Position numbers and translations under genes: made by a program. Of a stretch of 5,833 nucleotides of DNA, positions 5,138-5,833 are shown piece by piece. Below the pieces are notes generated by a model that was given only the letters and a program-made list of their open reading frames with translations, was not told the DNA's origin and ran no database searches. Every line of letters begins with the position of its first letter. Positions within the stretch are counted from its first letter, which is position 1. Where the stretch lies: assembly GCA_025964295.1 (NCBI GenBank), contig JAOPZD010000676.1:1-5833 (forward strand), read 5' to 3'. The DNA is from Conexibacter sp. (GTDB taxonomy: Bacteria; Actinomycetota; Thermoleophilia; Solirubrobacterales; Solirubrobacteraceae).

Positions 5138-5562
5138 GCCAGCGCCTCCCGGGCCAGGGCCGACACCCGCTTGCCGTCGGCGCGGCCGCCGGTCTTCTCC
5201 ATGGCGGCCTTCATCACGCCGCCCATGTGCTTGGGCGTCGACGCGCCGGTCTCGGCGATCGCGGCGGCCACGATGGCGCGCAGCTCGTCGTCGCCGAGCT
5301 CGGCCGGCAGGTAGGCCTGGATGACGGCGGCCTCGCCCTCCTCGCCCTCGGCGAGCTCGACGCGGCCGGCGTCGCGGAAGGCGGTGGCGGACTCCAGGCG
5401 GCGCTTGCGCTCGCGGCGCAGGACGGTCAGCTCGTCGTCGCTGCCGTCCTTGGCGGCCTTCTGCAGCTCCGACAGCACGAGGCGCAACGCGCCGACGCGT
5501 TCCTTCTCCCCCGCCTTCATCGCGGTGGTGAGATCCTGCTTGACGCTGTCGGCGATGCTCAT
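5134..5562 (-). CDS. yqeY: GatB/YqeY domain-containing protein
   Basis: A 142-residue protein, close to the usual YqeY length of about 148. It starts MSIADSVKQDLTTAMKAGEK, with the typical basic 'K..R...LRL..SE' stretch (19-33). It continues with ERKRRLESATAFRDAGR (51-67), the signature QAYLPAEL (82-89) and KHMGGVMKAAMEKTGGRADG (111-130), which matches the YqeY C-terminal 'MG.VM......GRADG' pattern. The fold is related to the tRNA-interacting tail of GatB, the amidotransferase subunit; YqeY's own role is not settled. Two in-frame ATGs are available. The one at 5568 gives two extra residues, but lies only two bases from the TACAAT box; the one at 5562 is eight bases from it and fits a leaderless transcript, so I prefer it. 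It appears to be the first gene of the operon, followed by the mini-ORF and phoH. Confidence 0.93.
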   Translation of the reverse strand: MSIADSVKQDLTTAMKAGEKERVGALRLVLSELQKAAKDGSDDELTVLRRERKRRLESATAFRDAGRVELAEGEEGEAAVIQAYLPAELGDDELRAIVAAAIAETGASTPKHMGGVMKAAMEKTGGRADGKRVSALAREALA

Positions 5563-5570
5563 CCCCATCG

Positions 5571-5576
5571 ATTGTA
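5571..5576 (-). promoter_or_regulatory. -10 box (TACAAT) for a leaderless yqeY-phoH-ybeY-era transcript
   Basis: TACAAT on the minus strand (5576-5571) is a five-of-six match to TATAAT in otherwise GC-rich DNA. The ATG at 5562 follows after eight bases, so transcription would begin at or next to that codon, and there is no Shine-Dalgarno sequence upstream. The only -35-like hexamer, TTGAGG (5604-5599), is 22 bases away, too far for a standard sigma-70 promoter, so the -10 may act alone or with an activator. Confidence 0.55.
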
Positions 5577-5595
5577 GGCGCCGGGACCGGACGCC
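5577..5595. promoter_or_regulatory. Imperfect dyad just upstream of the yqeY -10 box
   Basis: GGCG-CCGG-GA-CCGG-A-CGCC is a near-perfect inverted repeat (arms 5577-5584 and 5587-5595 with one unpaired A). It abuts the TACAAT box and fills the space where the -10/-35 spacer would be, in a 76-base divergent gap. It could be an operator shared by yqeY and the 5639 gene, or only a GC-rich coincidence. Confidence 0.25.
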
Positions 5596-5638
5596 CTCCC
5601 TCAAGACCGGCTCGGCGGACGCCGACACCAGCCCTGCG

Positions 5639-5833
5639 ATGTCCCACCGCCGACTGCCCCTGCTCTGCCTGCTCGCCGCCCTCGCCGCGACGGCCGCGAT
5701 CGTCCTCCCCGCCGGCGCGGCCGGCGCCGCCTCGCGCGGCGGCTGGAACCTCGCCGAGCAGCGCGCCGTGCGCCAGGCCGGCGTCATGCACGACCTCGAC
5801 GACCAGGCCTTCCACGGCGAGCGCGCGGTCGCC
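5639..5833 (+). CDS. Predicted secreted protein, N-terminal fragment
   Basis: An open frame of 65 codons from the ATG at 5639 that runs off the right edge. The first residues, MSHRRLPLLCLLAALAATAA, followed by IVLPAGAAGAAS, form a clear Sec signal peptide (basic n-region, leucine/alanine core, small-residue cleavage region near 27-32). The cysteine at residue 10 is in the hydrophobic core and not at a lipobox position. The visible mature start, GGWNLAEQRAVRQAGVMHDL followed by DDQAFHGERAVA, faintly recalls an SLH-like helix-loop ('A...G.... ..F.G...'), but I cannot assign a family. No Shine-Dalgarno or good -10 is visible upstream, so the start rests on the signal peptide. It is divergent from yqeY. 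Confidence 0.6.
   Translation, partial: MSHRRLPLLCLLAALAATAAIVLPAGAAGAASRGGWNLAEQRAVRQAGVMHDLDDQAFHGERAVA

Noticed and set aside
3711..5324. Long plus-strand open frame (537 codons) opposite ybeY, phoH and yqeY
   Set aside because: Low-complexity antisense shadow that spans several well-supported genes and their junctions.
5563..5787. N-terminal extension of yqeY to an upstream start at 5787 (217 residues)
   Set aside because: The extension does not look like YqeY, runs antisense to the secreted-protein gene, and would cover the TACAAT promoter; the family begins at the MSIADSVKQDL segment.
1..5833. Search for tRNA, rRNA, CRISPR, IS ends, att sites, toxin-antitoxin or defence genes
   Set aside because: No cloverleaf, spaced repeat array, transposase, integrase or defence motif was seen on either strand; the window reads as ordinary chromosomal genes.

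Overview
The window is bacterial chromosome of very high GC content with strong G/C preference at third codon positions and GTG as well as ATG starts. Combined with the gene content, this suggests a high-GC actinobacterium. Thermoleophilia (Solirubrobacterales-like) is my best guess, made from family resemblance and not from any search. I see no tRNA, rRNA, CRISPR array, insertion sequence or phage gene. Coding is dense: the longest non-coding gap is about 112 bases (1438-1549).

Layout. The left edge (1-1072, + strand) holds the end of an ABC-transporter ATPase joined by an ATGA overlap to its ABC-2 type permease, an exporter pair of the NodI/NodJ or DrrA/DrrB kind. Convergent to it is a small TfoX/Sxy N-terminal-domain protein (1093-1437, - strand), whose stop codon lies in a short hexanucleotide repeat. 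A divergent intergenic region leads to a small conserved-looking hypothetical protein (1550-1912, +) and then a secreted GH114-like (TM1410-type) glycoside hydrolase (1962-2780, +), with a GC-only stem-loop between them.

The right half (2797-5562, - strand) is a compact housekeeping operon transcribed right to left: yqeY, a 13-codon mini-ORF, phoH (ybeZ), ybeY and era. All junctions are overlaps or very short gaps. PhoH, YbeY and Era belong to the RNA-processing and 30S ribosome-maturation set, and YqeY has a GatB-like tRNA-associated domain. The order matches the backbone of the Bacillus rpsU-yqeY...phoH...ybeY...era-recO cluster with the intervening genes missing. A -10-like TACAAT hexamer lies 8 bases upstream of an ATG of yqeY, which suggests a leaderless transcript starting the operon. 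Divergent from it is the N-terminal part of a predicted secreted protein (5639 to the right edge, +).

I do not see a new defence, mobile or biosynthetic system. The most unusual local structure is the mini-ORF between yqeY and phoH. It has its own well-placed Shine-Dalgarno sequence and overlaps the stop of one neighbour and the start of the other, which looks like a translational-coupling device.
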